A stretch of 64,000 bases of DNA, taken from the NCBI RefSeq assembly GCF_009857135.1, contig NZ_CP047318.1, positions 7,564,001 through 7,628,000 on the forward strand. Reading direction: 5' to 3'. The notes under the pieces were generated by a model, which saw only the letters and a list, made by a program, of their open reading frames with translations, was not told the origin of the DNA and searched no databases. Origin of the DNA: Streptomyces sp. HM190 (GTDB taxonomy: Bacteria; Actinomycetota; Actinomycetes; Streptomycetales; Streptomycetaceae). Numbering within the stretch: the first letter of the stretch is position 1; every line of letters starts with the position of its first letter. Positions 8,108 through 15,556 of the stretch are shown here, in pieces. A program made the translations under genes and the position numbers.

Positions 8108-9922
8108 CTGTCGACCGCCATCCTCACCGGTCAGCCGGTCCCCGGATCGTCGCTGGAGGGCGATCTGCGGTCGCTCGGCTTCGACGTGCGGGTCGCCTCC
8201 GACGCAGGTGACGCCGAGACGCTCCTGGCCACCGTCCCCGCCGGTCAGCGGGTCGCGATCGTCGACGCCCGGTTCGTGGGGCACGTGCACGCGCTGCGCC
8301 TGGGGCTCACCGACCCCCGCTTCGACGCCGCCGCCCTGCCCGGCGCCGTGACCGTGCGGCCCGCCGCCCGCCAGGCCCTCACCCGCGCACTGGCCCGCGA
8401 GGGCTCCGCCGCGAGCGGCAGCACCGCCGTCGCCCTCGACAGCGTCGCCGACCGCGTGGTCGCCGCCCTCGACGCCGACGGTGTCCCCCTGCACCGGCCC
8501 GACCTCGGCGCCCTCGTCGCCGTCGTCCCCACCGACCCGCAGACCCGCAACGAGGCCCGCCAGGCGGTCGCCGCCGTCGACGACGAGGCCGTACGGCTGC
8601 GGACGGCCGTGAAGTCCCGCGACGGCTTCTTCACCACGCACTTCATCAGCCCGTACTCCCGCTACATCGCCCGCTGGTGCGCCCGCCGCGGCCTGACCCC
8701 CAACCAGGTCACCACGGCCTCGCTCGTCACCGCCCTGATCGCGGCGGGCTGCGCGGCCACCGGCACCCGCGGCGGATTCGTCGCCGCCGGCCTGCTCCTG
8801 ATCCTCTCCTTCGTCCTCGACTGCACCGACGGCCAGCTGGCCCGCTACTCACTGCAGTACTCCACCCTCGGCGCCTGGCTCGACGCGACCTTCGACCGCG
8901 CCAAGGAGTACGCCTACTACGCGGGCCTCGCACTCGGCGCCGCCCGCGGCGGCGACGACGTCTGGGGGCTCGCCCTCGCCGCGATGGTCCTCCAGACCTG
9001 CCGCCACGTCGTCGACTTCTCCTTCAACGAGGCGAACGCCGGGGATCCGGCCGCCACGGGCAACACCAGCCCCACCGCCGCCCTCTCCGACCGGCTCGAC
9101 AGCGTCGGCTGGACGGTGTGGGTGCGCCGGATGATCGTGCTGCCCATCGGCGAGCGCTGGGCGATGATCGCCGTCCTCACGGCGCTCACCACCCCCCGGA
9201 TCACCTTCTACGCCCTGCTCGTCGGCTGCGCCTTCGCCGCGACCTACACCACGGCCGGGCGCGTACTGCGCTCGCTGAACCGCAAGGCGCAGCGCACCGA
9301 CCGGGCGGCACGGGCGCTGGCCGACCTCGCCGACAGCGGCCCCCTGGCCGAGGCGCTCGCCCGCGTCATGCCGAGCCGCTACCCGGTCCTCGCCAAGCTC
9401 CTGGTCCTCGCCGGTGCCGTCGTGCTGCTGCTCACGGCCTGGCTCGACGGGCCCGGCCTGCCCGTCGTCCTCGCCGCCGCCGTGTACGTCCTGGTCTCGG
9501 CGGACGCCGTCGCCCGGCCCCTCAAGGGCGCCCTGGACTGGCTGATTCCCCCGCTGTTCCGGGCGGCCGAGTACGGCACCGTACTGCTCCTGGCGGCCGA
9601 GGCCGACGTGAACGGAGCCCTTCCTGCGGCTTTCGGGCTGGTGGCGGCCGTCGCCTACCATCACTACGACACGGTGTACCGCATCCGCGGTGACGCCGGC
9701 GCGCCGCCGCGGTGGCTGGTGCGGGTGATCGGCGGTCACGAAGGCAGGACGCTGCTGGTCACCGTCCTGGCCGCGCTGCTCGCGCCCACAGATTTCCAGG
9801 TCGCGCTCACGGTGCTCGCCGTGGCCGTGGCGCTCGTGGTGCTCCTCGAGAGCATCCGCTTCTGGGTGACCGCCCACCAGACCGGCGCACCCGCCGTACA
9901 CGATGAAGGAGAACCCGCATGA
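8108..9922 (+). CDS. CDP-alcohol phosphotransferase with N- and C-terminal extension domains (DUF5941-like)
   Basis: A 604-aa membrane protein, read from a CTG codon. Conserved-looking coding sequence (STAILTGQPVPGSS) extends upstream of the first GTG, AGGGAG lies 9 nt before the CTG, and an in-frame TGA closes the frame just before it. Residues 1 to about 165 form a soluble domain. The CDP-alcohol phosphotransferase signature is complete, DCTDGQLAR then 8 residues then GAWLDATFD (about residues 238-263), with all four Asp. Further TM helices follow, then a DUF5941-like C-terminal membrane domain (family recalled). The enzyme would transfer a phosphoalcohol from a CDP-activated donor. The stop overlaps the next ATG by 4 bp. 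A later GTG (8186) is the fallback start. Confidence 0.75.
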   Translation: MSTAILTGQPVPGSSLEGDLRSLGFDVRVASDAGDAETLLATVPAGQRVAIVDARFVGHVHALRLGLTDPRFDAAALPGAVTVRPAARQALTRALAREGSAASGSTAVALDSVADRVVAALDADGVPLHRPDLGALVAVVPTDPQTRNEARQAVAAVDDEAVRLRTAVKSRDGFFTTHFISPYSRYIARWCARRGLTPNQVTTASLVTALIAAGCAATGTRGGFVAAGLLLILSFVLDCTDGQLARYSLQYSTLGAWLDATFDRAKEYAYYAGLALGAARGGDDVWGLALAAMVLQTCRHVVDFSFNEANAGDPAATGNTSPTAALSDRLDSVGWTVWVRRMIVLPIGERWAMIAVLTALTTPRITFYALLVGCAFAATYTTAGRVLRSLNRKAQRTDRAARALADLADSGPLAEALARVMPSRYPVLAKLLVLAGAVVLLLTAWLDGPGLPVVLAAAVYVLVSADAVARPLKGALDWLIPPLFRAAEYGTVLLLAAEADVNGALPAAFGLVAAVAYHHYDTVYRIRGDAGAPPRWLVRVIGGHEGRTLLVTVLAALLAPTDFQVALTVLAVAVALVVLLESIRFWVTAHQTGAPAVHDEGEPA

Positions 9923-10671
9923 TCGGCCTCGTGCTGGCGGCCGGCGCCGGACGGCGTCTTCGCCCCTACACCGACACCCTGCCCAAGGCTCTGGTGCCGG
10001 TGGGTCCCGAGGGGAACGAGGACAGCCTCACTGTTCTCGACCTCACGCTCGGCAACTTCGCCGAGATCGGCCTGACCGAGGTCGCGATCATCGTCGGCTA
10101 CCGCAAGGAGGCCGTCTACGAGCGCCGCGAGGCGCTGGAGCAGAAGTACGGCCTGAAGATCACCCTGATCGACAACGACAAGGCCGAGGAGTGGAACAAC
10201 GCCTACTCCCTGTGGTGCGGTCGTGACGCCATCAAGCACTCGGTGATCCTCGCCAACGGCGACACCGTGCACCCGGTCTCCGTCGAGAAGACCCTGCTCG
10301 CCGAGCGCGGCAACGGCAAGAAGATCATCCTCGCGATCGACACGGTGAAGAAGCTCGCCGACGAGGAGATGAAGGTCGTCGTCGACCCCGAGAAGGGCAT
10401 GACGAAGATCACCAAGCTGATGGACCCGGCGGAGGCCTCCGGCGAGTACATCGGCGTCACCCTCATCGAGGGCGAGGCCGCCGACGAGCTGGCCGACGCG
10501 CTGAAGACGGTCTTCGAGACCGACCCGCAGCAGTTCTACGAGCACGGCTACCAGGAGCTCGTCAACCGCGGCTTCAAGATCGACGTGGCGCCGATCGGTG
10601 ACGTCAAGTGGGTCGAGATCGACAACCACGACGACCTCGCCAAGGGACGTGAGATCGCGTGCCAGTACTGA
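9919..10671 (+). CDS. Sugar/polyol-phosphate nucleotidyltransferase
   Basis: A 250-aa NTP-transferase fold. The signature LVLAAGAGRRLRPYTDTLPKAL is at the N-terminus, followed by the metal-binding ANGDTVHPVS (Asp in the GD motif near residue 114) and VKWVEIDNHDDLAKG at the C-terminus. This last motif occurs in cytidylyltransferases that activate phosphocholine, glycerol or inositol phosphate. Between two CDP-alcohol phosphotransferases and a glycerol-1-phosphate-dehydrogenase-like enzyme, the likeliest activity is CTP-dependent activation of a polyol phosphate. The substrate is inferred from neighbours only. Confidence 0.8.
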   Translation: MIGLVLAAGAGRRLRPYTDTLPKALVPVGPEGNEDSLTVLDLTLGNFAEIGLTEVAIIVGYRKEAVYERREALEQKYGLKITLIDNDKAEEWNNAYSLWCGRDAIKHSVILANGDTVHPVSVEKTLLAERGNGKKIILAIDTVKKLADEEMKVVVDPEKGMTKITKLMDPAEASGEYIGVTLIEGEAADELADALKTVFETDPQQFYEHGYQELVNRGFKIDVAPIGDVKWVEIDNHDDLAKGREIACQY

Positions 10672-11723
10672 CGAGGCTCATCCCCTCGCCGGTCGTCGTG
10701 GACATCCGTCCCGGCGCGCTCGATGACCTGGCGACGATCCTGTCGGACCAGCGCATCGCGCCGTCGGGCCGGATGGCCTTCGCCATCAGCGGTGGCTCCG
10801 GCCAGGCGCTGCGCGAGCGGTTCGCGCCCGCGCTGCCGGAGGCGGACTGGTTCTGCGACGCCGACGGCACCATCGACGGCGCCGTACGGCTCGCCGACTC
10901 GATCAAGAAGGGCGGTCACTACGACGCCGTGATCGGGCTCGGCGGCGGCAAGGTCATCGACTGTGCCAAGTACGCCGCTGCCCGGGTGGGCCTGCCGCTG
11001 GTCGCCGTCGCCACCAACCTCGCCAACGACGGCCTGTGCTCCCCGGTCGCCACCCTCGACAACGACGCGGGCCGCGGCTCCTACGGTGTGCCGAACCCCA
11101 TCGGGATCGTCATCGACCTCGATGTCATCCGGGAGGCCCCGGTGCGCTTCGTGCGGGCCGGCATCGGCGACGTGATCTGCAAGATCTCCGCCGTGGCCGA
11201 CTGGGAGCTGTCCAGCCGCGAGACCGGCGAGAAGGTCGACGGCCTGGCCGCCGCGATGGCCCGCCAGGCCGCCGAAGCCGTGCTCCGCCACCCCGGCGGC
11301 ATCGGCGACGACGACTTCCTCACGACCCTCTCCGAGTCCCTCGTACTGTGCGGGATCTCCATGTCCGTGGCCGGCGACAGCCGTCCCGCCTCGGGCGCCT
11401 GCCACGAGATCAGCCATGCCTTCGACCTCAGCTTCCCCAAGCGCAACGCCCTCCACGGCGAGCAGTGCGGACTGGGCGGCGCCTTCGCCACGTTCCTGCG
11501 GGGCGACAAGGAGATCGCCGGTCAGATGACCGAGGTCCTCAGGCACCACGGGCTGCCCGTGCTTCCGGAGGAGATCGGCTTCACCATCGACGAGTTCGTC
11601 AAGGTCGTGGAGTTCGCGCCGCAGACCCGGCCGGGCCGCTACACCATCCTCGAGCACCTCGAACTGAGCACCGAGCAGATCAAGGACGCATACGCCGACT
11701 ATGCCAAAGCCATCGGTAGCTGA
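10659..11723 (+). CDS. sn-Glycerol-1-phosphate dehydrogenase-like iron-containing dehydrogenase (AraM/EgsA type)
   Basis: A 354-aa protein of the Fe/Zn alcohol dehydrogenase superfamily. It shows the dinucleotide motif IGLGGGKVIDCAKYAA, ATNLANDGLCSP, and a metal site formed by Asp in AGIGDVICK, His in SGACHEISHAFD and His in NALHGEQCG. This arrangement is that of G1P dehydrogenases, which reduce dihydroxyacetone phosphate to the archaeal-type glycerol stereoisomer, and of bacterial AraM. The start overlaps the previous gene by 13 bp, so the genes are surely co-translated. A related polyol-phosphate dehydrogenase is the main alternative. Confidence 0.8.
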   Translation: MPVLTRLIPSPVVVDIRPGALDDLATILSDQRIAPSGRMAFAISGGSGQALRERFAPALPEADWFCDADGTIDGAVRLADSIKKGGHYDAVIGLGGGKVIDCAKYAAARVGLPLVAVATNLANDGLCSPVATLDNDAGRGSYGVPNPIGIVIDLDVIREAPVRFVRAGIGDVICKISAVADWELSSRETGEKVDGLAAAMARQAAEAVLRHPGGIGDDDFLTTLSESLVLCGISMSVAGDSRPASGACHEISHAFDLSFPKRNALHGEQCGLGGAFATFLRGDKEIAGQMTEVLRHHGLPVLPEEIGFTIDEFVKVVEFAPQTRPGRYTILEHLELSTEQIKDAYADYAKAIGS

Positions 11724-12480
11724 GCTCCGACCGGTCGTCCACCCCCCGGGGGTGAAGGACCGGCGGAGCGGTGAGCACTGGGCCGGCCGGCTCTACATGC
11801 GCGAAATCTCCCTGCGCATGGACCGGCACCTGGTGAACACCCGGGTCACGCCCAACCAGCTGACCTACCTGATGACCGTCTTCGGCGTCCTCGCCGCCCC
11901 GGCGCTGCTCGTCCCGGGCATCTGGGGCGCCGTCCTCGGTGTGCTGATGGTCCAGCTGTACCTGCTGTTCGACTGCGTCGACGGGGAGATCGCCCGCTGG
12001 CGCAAGCAGTACTCCATCGCCGGCGTCTACGTCGACCGGGTCGGCGCCTACCTGTGCGACGCGGCCGTGCTCGTCGGCTTCGGTCTGCGCGCCGCCGACC
12101 TGTGGGGCACGGGCCGGATCGACTGGCTGTGGGCCTTCCTCGGCACCCTCGCCGCGCTCGGCGCCATCCTGATCAAGGCGGAGACCGACCTCGTCGGGGT
12201 CGCCCGCCACCAGACCGGGAAGCCGCCGGTCCAGGAGTCGGCCTCGGTGCCCCGCTCCTCCGGCATGGCACTGGCCCGCCGGGCCGCCGCCGCGCTCAAG
12301 TTCCACCGGCTGATCCTCGGGGTCGAGGCATCCCTGCTGATCCTGGTCCTCGCGATCGTCGACCAACTCCGGGGCGACCTCTTCTACTCCCGGCTCGGCG
12401 TCGCCGTCCTCGCCGGCATCGCCCTGCTCCAGACCCTGCTGCACCTGGTGTCCATCCTCGCCTCCAGCAGGCTGAAGTGA
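11701..12480 (+). CDS. CDP-alcohol phosphatidyltransferase-like protein lacking the fourth motif Asp
   Basis: A 259-aa membrane protein. N-terminal RVTPNQLTYLM precedes the helix carrying DCVDGEIAR, then 8 residues, then GVYVDRVGAYLCD. Against the family rule D-x2-DG-x2-AR-x8-G-x3-D-x3-D, the last Asp position is Ala (about residue 105). That Asp is normally a metal ligand/catalytic base, so the protein may be inactive, use the nearby Asp, or act as a partner of the first transferase in this operon. About five TM segments follow. It overlaps the dehydrogenase gene by 23 bp and the glycosyltransferase by 4 bp. Confidence 0.75.
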   Translation: MPKPSVAELRPVVHPPGVKDRRSGEHWAGRLYMREISLRMDRHLVNTRVTPNQLTYLMTVFGVLAAPALLVPGIWGAVLGVLMVQLYLLFDCVDGEIARWRKQYSIAGVYVDRVGAYLCDAAVLVGFGLRAADLWGTGRIDWLWAFLGTLAALGAILIKAETDLVGVARHQTGKPPVQESASVPRSSGMALARRAAAALKFHRLILGVEASLLILVLAIVDQLRGDLFYSRLGVAVLAGIALLQTLLHLVSILASSRLK

Positions 12481-13361
12481 GCGGCGGCATGAAGGTCGGC
12501 GCGGTCGTCATCACCATGGGCAACCGCCCCGACGAACTCCGCGCCCTGCTCGACTCGGTCGCCAAGCAGGAGGGCGACCGGGTCGAGGTGGTCGTCGTCG
12601 GCAACGGCGCACCCGTCCCGGACGTCCCCGAGGGCGTCCGGACGGTCGATCTGCCCGAGAACCTCGGCATCCCCGGCGGCCGCAACGTCGGCATCGAGGC
12701 GTTCGGCCCCGGCGGCCGGGACGTCGACGTCCTGCTGTTCCTGGACGACGACGGTCTGCTCGCCCACCACGACACCGCCGAACTGTGCCGCGCCGCCTTC
12801 GAGGCCGACCCCCGGCTCGGCATCATCAGCTTCCGCATCGCCGACCCCGAGACCGGCGAGACCCAGCGGCGCCACGTGCCCCGGCTGCGCGCCTCGGACC
12901 CGATGCGCTCCTCGCGGGTCACCACGTTCCTCGGCGGCGCCAACGCCGTACGGACCCGGGTCCTCGCCGAAGTCGGCGGGCTCCCGGACGAGTTCTTCTA
13001 CGCACACGAGGAAACCGACCTGGCATGGCGGGCCCTCGACGCGGGCTGGATGATCGACTACCGGTCCGACATGGTGCTGTACCACCCCACGACCGCGCCC
13101 TCCCGGCACGCGGTCTACCACCGCATGGTCGCCCGCAACCGCGTCTGGCTCGCGCGCCGCAACCTGCCCGCCCCGCTCGTCCCCGTCTACCTGGGCGTCT
13201 GGCTGCTGCTGACGCTGCTGCGCAAGCCCTCGGGCCCGGCGCTGAAAGCCTGGTTCGGCGGTTTCAAGGAAGGCTGGACGAATCCCTGCGGTCCCCGCCG
13301 GCCCATGAAGTGGCGTACGGTGTGGCGGCTGACCCGACTGGGACGACCTCCCGTCATCTGA
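12477..13361 (+). CDS. GT2 family glycosyltransferase
   Basis: A 294-aa GT-A fold protein. It begins VSGGMKVGAVVITMGNRPDEL and continues with ENLGIPGGRNVGI and the DxD-type LFLDDDGLL near residue 85. It then has TTFLGGANAVRTRVL and EEFFYAHEETDLAWRA-like acceptor motifs (here DEFFYAHEETDLAWRA). A hydrophobic C-terminal helix (VPVYLGVWLLLTLL) suggests membrane association. The pattern fits rhamnosyl/galactofuranosyl-type transferases acting on cell-surface glycopolymers. The GTG start overlaps the previous stop by 4 bp; ATG at 12489 is the alternative. Confidence 0.8.
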   Translation: MSGGMKVGAVVITMGNRPDELRALLDSVAKQEGDRVEVVVVGNGAPVPDVPEGVRTVDLPENLGIPGGRNVGIEAFGPGGRDVDVLLFLDDDGLLAHHDTAELCRAAFEADPRLGIISFRIADPETGETQRRHVPRLRASDPMRSSRVTTFLGGANAVRTRVLAEVGGLPDEFFYAHEETDLAWRALDAGWMIDYRSDMVLYHPTTAPSRHAVYHRMVARNRVWLARRNLPAPLVPVYLGVWLLLTLLRKPSGPALKAWFGGFKEGWTNPCGPRRPMKWRTVWRLTRLGRPPVI

Positions 13362-13457
13362 CAAGCTCGATATCTGAGAGCATGCGGCGGTACCCGGTCC
13401 CAGGTTTTCGCCTCGGCCCGACCAGGCTGCGCACTTTGAGGACGAAAGTATCCATTT

Positions 13458-14387
13458 GTGAGTGAGACAACGCATGACGGCAGGCTCGCGGTGAGCGACC
13501 GCCCGTCGCCCGACGACGGGCTCTCCGCCGCGGAACTGGCCGCGAAGTACGGGCTGTCCGTGAGCGGCGCCCGGCCCGGACTCGCCGAGTACGTCCGCCA
13601 GATGTGGGGGCGGCGCCACTTCATCCTCGCCTTCTCCCAGGCGAAGCTCACCGCGCAGTACAGCCAGGCCAAGCTCGGCCAGCTGTGGCAGGTGGCCACC
13701 CCGCTGCTGAACGCGCTGGTGTACTTCCTGATCTTCGGCCTGATCCTCAACGCCGACCGCGGCATGTCCCGCGAGGTCTACATCCCGTTCCTGGTCACGG
13801 GTGTGTTCGTGTTCACCTTCACCCAGAGCTCGGTGATGGCGGGCGTCCGCGCGATCTCCGGCAACCTGGGCCTGGTGCGCGCGCTGCACTTCCCGCGCGC
13901 CTCGCTGCCCATCTCGTTCGCGCTCCAGCAGCTCCAGCAGCTGATGTTCTCGATGATCGTGATGTTCGCCGTGGCGATCGGCTTCGGCAGCTACCCGTCG
14001 CTGTCCTGGCTGCTGATCCTGCCGGTGCTGGCGCTCCAGTTCTGCTTCAACACCGGCCTGGCCCTCGTCTTCGCCCGCATGGGAGCCAAGACCCCGGACC
14101 TCGCCCAGCTGATGCCGTTCGTGATGCGCACCTGGATGTACGCCTCCGGCGTCATGTTCTCCATCCCGGTGATGCTCGCCGACCACCCCCAGTGGATCGC
14201 CGACGTCCTCCAGTGGAACCCGGCCGCCATCTACATGGACCTGATGCGCTTCGCGCTCATCGACGGCTACGGCTCCGAGAACCTCCCCCCGCACGTGTGG
14301 GCGGTCGCGGGCGGCTGGGCCGCGCTGGTCGCGCTCGGCGGCTTCGTGTACTTCTGGAAGGCGGAGGAGAGGTACGGCCGTGGCTGA
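13458..14387 (+). CDS. ABC-2 type polysaccharide/teichoic acid exporter permease (TagG-like)
   Basis: A 309-aa permease. After a soluble N-terminus (about 55 residues) comes QAKLTAQYSQAKLGQLWQVA, the amphipathic coupling region of ABC-2 glycopolymer exporters. Six TM helices follow (for example LNALVYFLIFGLIL, VTGVFVFTFTQSSVM, SMIVMFAVAIGFG). WNPAAIYMDLMRFALIDGY near the C-terminus matches the TagG/Wzm family. It would form the channel with the ATPase encoded immediately downstream, with an 8-bp overlap. A GTG start is used; a gap of about 96 bp from the glycosyltransferase may hold an internal promoter. Confidence 0.85.
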   Translation: MSETTHDGRLAVSDRPSPDDGLSAAELAAKYGLSVSGARPGLAEYVRQMWGRRHFILAFSQAKLTAQYSQAKLGQLWQVATPLLNALVYFLIFGLILNADRGMSREVYIPFLVTGVFVFTFTQSSVMAGVRAISGNLGLVRALHFPRASLPISFALQQLQQLMFSMIVMFAVAIGFGSYPSLSWLLILPVLALQFCFNTGLALVFARMGAKTPDLAQLMPFVMRTWMYASGVMFSIPVMLADHPQWIADVLQWNPAAIYMDLMRFALIDGYGSENLPPHVWAVAGGWAALVALGGFVYFWKAEERYGRG

Positions 14388-15147
14388 GACCCGAGTGCCC
14401 ACCGTCATCGCGGACGAGCTGCACATCGTCTACCGCGTCAACGGCGCCAAGACCGGCAAGGGCAGCGCGACGGCCGCCCTGAGCCGCATCATCAAGCGCG
14501 GCGAGGAGCGGGGCGTGCGCAAGGTGCACGCCGTCAAGGGCGTCTCCTTCGTCGCCTACCGGGGCGAGGCCATCGGCCTCATCGGCTCCAACGGCTCCGG
14601 CAAGTCCACCCTGCTGCGCGCCATCGCCGGCCTGCTCCCCGCGGAGAAGGGCAAGGTCTACACCGACGGCCAGCCCTCCCTCCTCGGCGTCAACGCCGCC
14701 CTGATGAACGACCTCACGGGCGAACGGAACGTCATATTGGGCGGCCTCGCGATGGGTATGTCCCGCGAGCAGATCAAGGCGCGCTACCAGGAGATCGTCG
14801 ACTTCTCGGGCATCAACGAGAAGGGCGACTTCATCACCCTGCCGATGCGCACCTACTCCTCGGGCATGGCGGCGCGGCTGCGCTTCTCCATCGCGGCGGC
14901 GAAGGACCACGACGTCCTGATGATCGACGAGGCCCTCGCCACGGGCGACCGCAAGTTCCAGAAGCGCTCCGAGGCCCGCATCCGCGAGCTGCGCAAGGAG
15001 GCCGGCACGGTCTTCCTCGTCAGCCACAACAACAAGTCGATCCGGGACACCTGCGACCGGGTCCTGTGGCTGGAACGCGGCGAGCTGCGCATGGACGGAC
15101 CGACCGAAGAGGTCCTGAAGGAGTACGAGACGTTCACGGGCAAGTAG
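14380..15147 (+). CDS. ABC-2 type polysaccharide/teichoic acid exporter ATPase (TagH-like)
   Basis: A 255-aa ATPase. Walker A is GSNGSGKST, the signature is the degenerate YSSGMAARLRFS seen in glycopolymer exporters, Walker B is DVLMIDEALATGD, and the H-loop is LVSHNNKS. The insert between residues 20 and 45 (VNGAKTGKGSATAALSRIIK) is typical of the TagH/Wzt branch. No C-terminal carbohydrate-binding extension is present. It pairs with the upstream permease to move the undecaprenyl- or lipid-linked product of this operon across the membrane. Confidence 0.88.
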   Translation: MAETRVPTVIADELHIVYRVNGAKTGKGSATAALSRIIKRGEERGVRKVHAVKGVSFVAYRGEAIGLIGSNGSGKSTLLRAIAGLLPAEKGKVYTDGQPSLLGVNAALMNDLTGERNVILGGLAMGMSREQIKARYQEIVDFSGINEKGDFITLPMRTYSSGMAARLRFSIAAAKDHDVLMIDEALATGDRKFQKRSEARIRELRKEAGTVFLVSHNNKSIRDTCDRVLWLERGELRMDGPTEEVLKEYETFTGK

Positions 15148-15150
15148 TCC

Positions 15151-15206
15151 GCCTCCGCCCGGGCCCCGCCGGAACTGCTCCGGTGGGGCCCGGCGTCTGC
15201 GGAGGC
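15151..15206 (+). terminator. Strong hairpin terminator after the ABC exporter
   Basis: Inner stem CGGGCCCCGCCGGA pairs with TCCGGTGGGGCCCG across a 5-nt loop, with one G-U pair. Flanking GCCTCCGC and GCGGAGGC extend it. There is no U-tract, as is usual in Streptomyces. It separates the export operon from the hopanoid operon. Confidence 0.7.
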
Positions 15207-15227
15207 GGCGGGAACACGGCGTCCGCA

Positions 15228-15267
15228 AAGGAACCGCCAACTCCGGCAAGGAACAGTCAACTCCGGC
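15228..15267. repeat. Two tandem 20-bp repeats upstream of the hopanoid operon
   Basis: AAGGAACCGCCAACTCCGGC is followed directly by AAGGAACAGTCAACTCCGGC, differing at three adjacent bases. A 20-bp period places the copies on the same helix face, which suits a regulator site. The copies also contain GGAAC elements resembling ECF sigma -35 boxes. Confidence 0.55.
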
Positions 15268-15275
15268 TGCTCGTA

Positions 15276-15301
15276 GGAATCTTGGGTGCGATCGGTGCGT
15301 T
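15276..15301 (+). promoter_or_regulatory. Candidate ECF/SigR-type promoter for the hopanoid operon
   Basis: GGAAT, an exact 18-bp spacer and GTT match the SigR-type consensus (GGAAT-N18-GTT) known from S. coelicolor. It lies about 190 bp upstream of the first small ORF, leaving a long leader. Matches this short arise by chance in GC-rich DNA, so it is a candidate only. Confidence 0.3.
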
Positions 15302-15490
15302 CTTGTGATGCGCGGGACACCCCGCCGGGGCAGGGGACGTTGTAGAACGTAAGCTGTACCGGTGCCGAATCGCGGCAAGTGGGTCCATAATGCGCGACAC
15401 CCGGCATCCGCCGCACACGCTGACGATCGGGCGGCGTGTCCGAAATAGTGCGTCTTGGGTCGGCAGTGTAGAACGGGAGATGTGACGGCC

Positions 15491-15556
15491 ATGGCTACGG
15501 AAACTCCCCAGCTCAACAACGCTTCCGCCGTCCCCGCGCCGGGTGACGAGCGGTGA
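15491..15556 (+). CDS. Candidate 21-aa leader ORF coupled to hpnC
   Basis: ATG opens a 21-codon frame (MATETPQLNNASAVPAPGDE then R) whose TGA overlaps the hpnC GTG in a GTGA arrangement. GGGAGATGTGACGGCC upstream supplies a GGGAG ribosome site. The product is Pro/Ala-rich with no recognised domain. The overlap implies translational coupling. It may serve mainly to load ribosomes onto hpnC. Confidence 0.45.
   Translation: MATETPQLNNASAVPAPGDER

Noticed and set aside
13458..15147. Calling the exporter a definite wall teichoic acid TagGH pair
   Set aside because: The family covers many glycopolymers and no Tag glycerol-phosphate polymerase is present, so only a TagGH-like call is supported.
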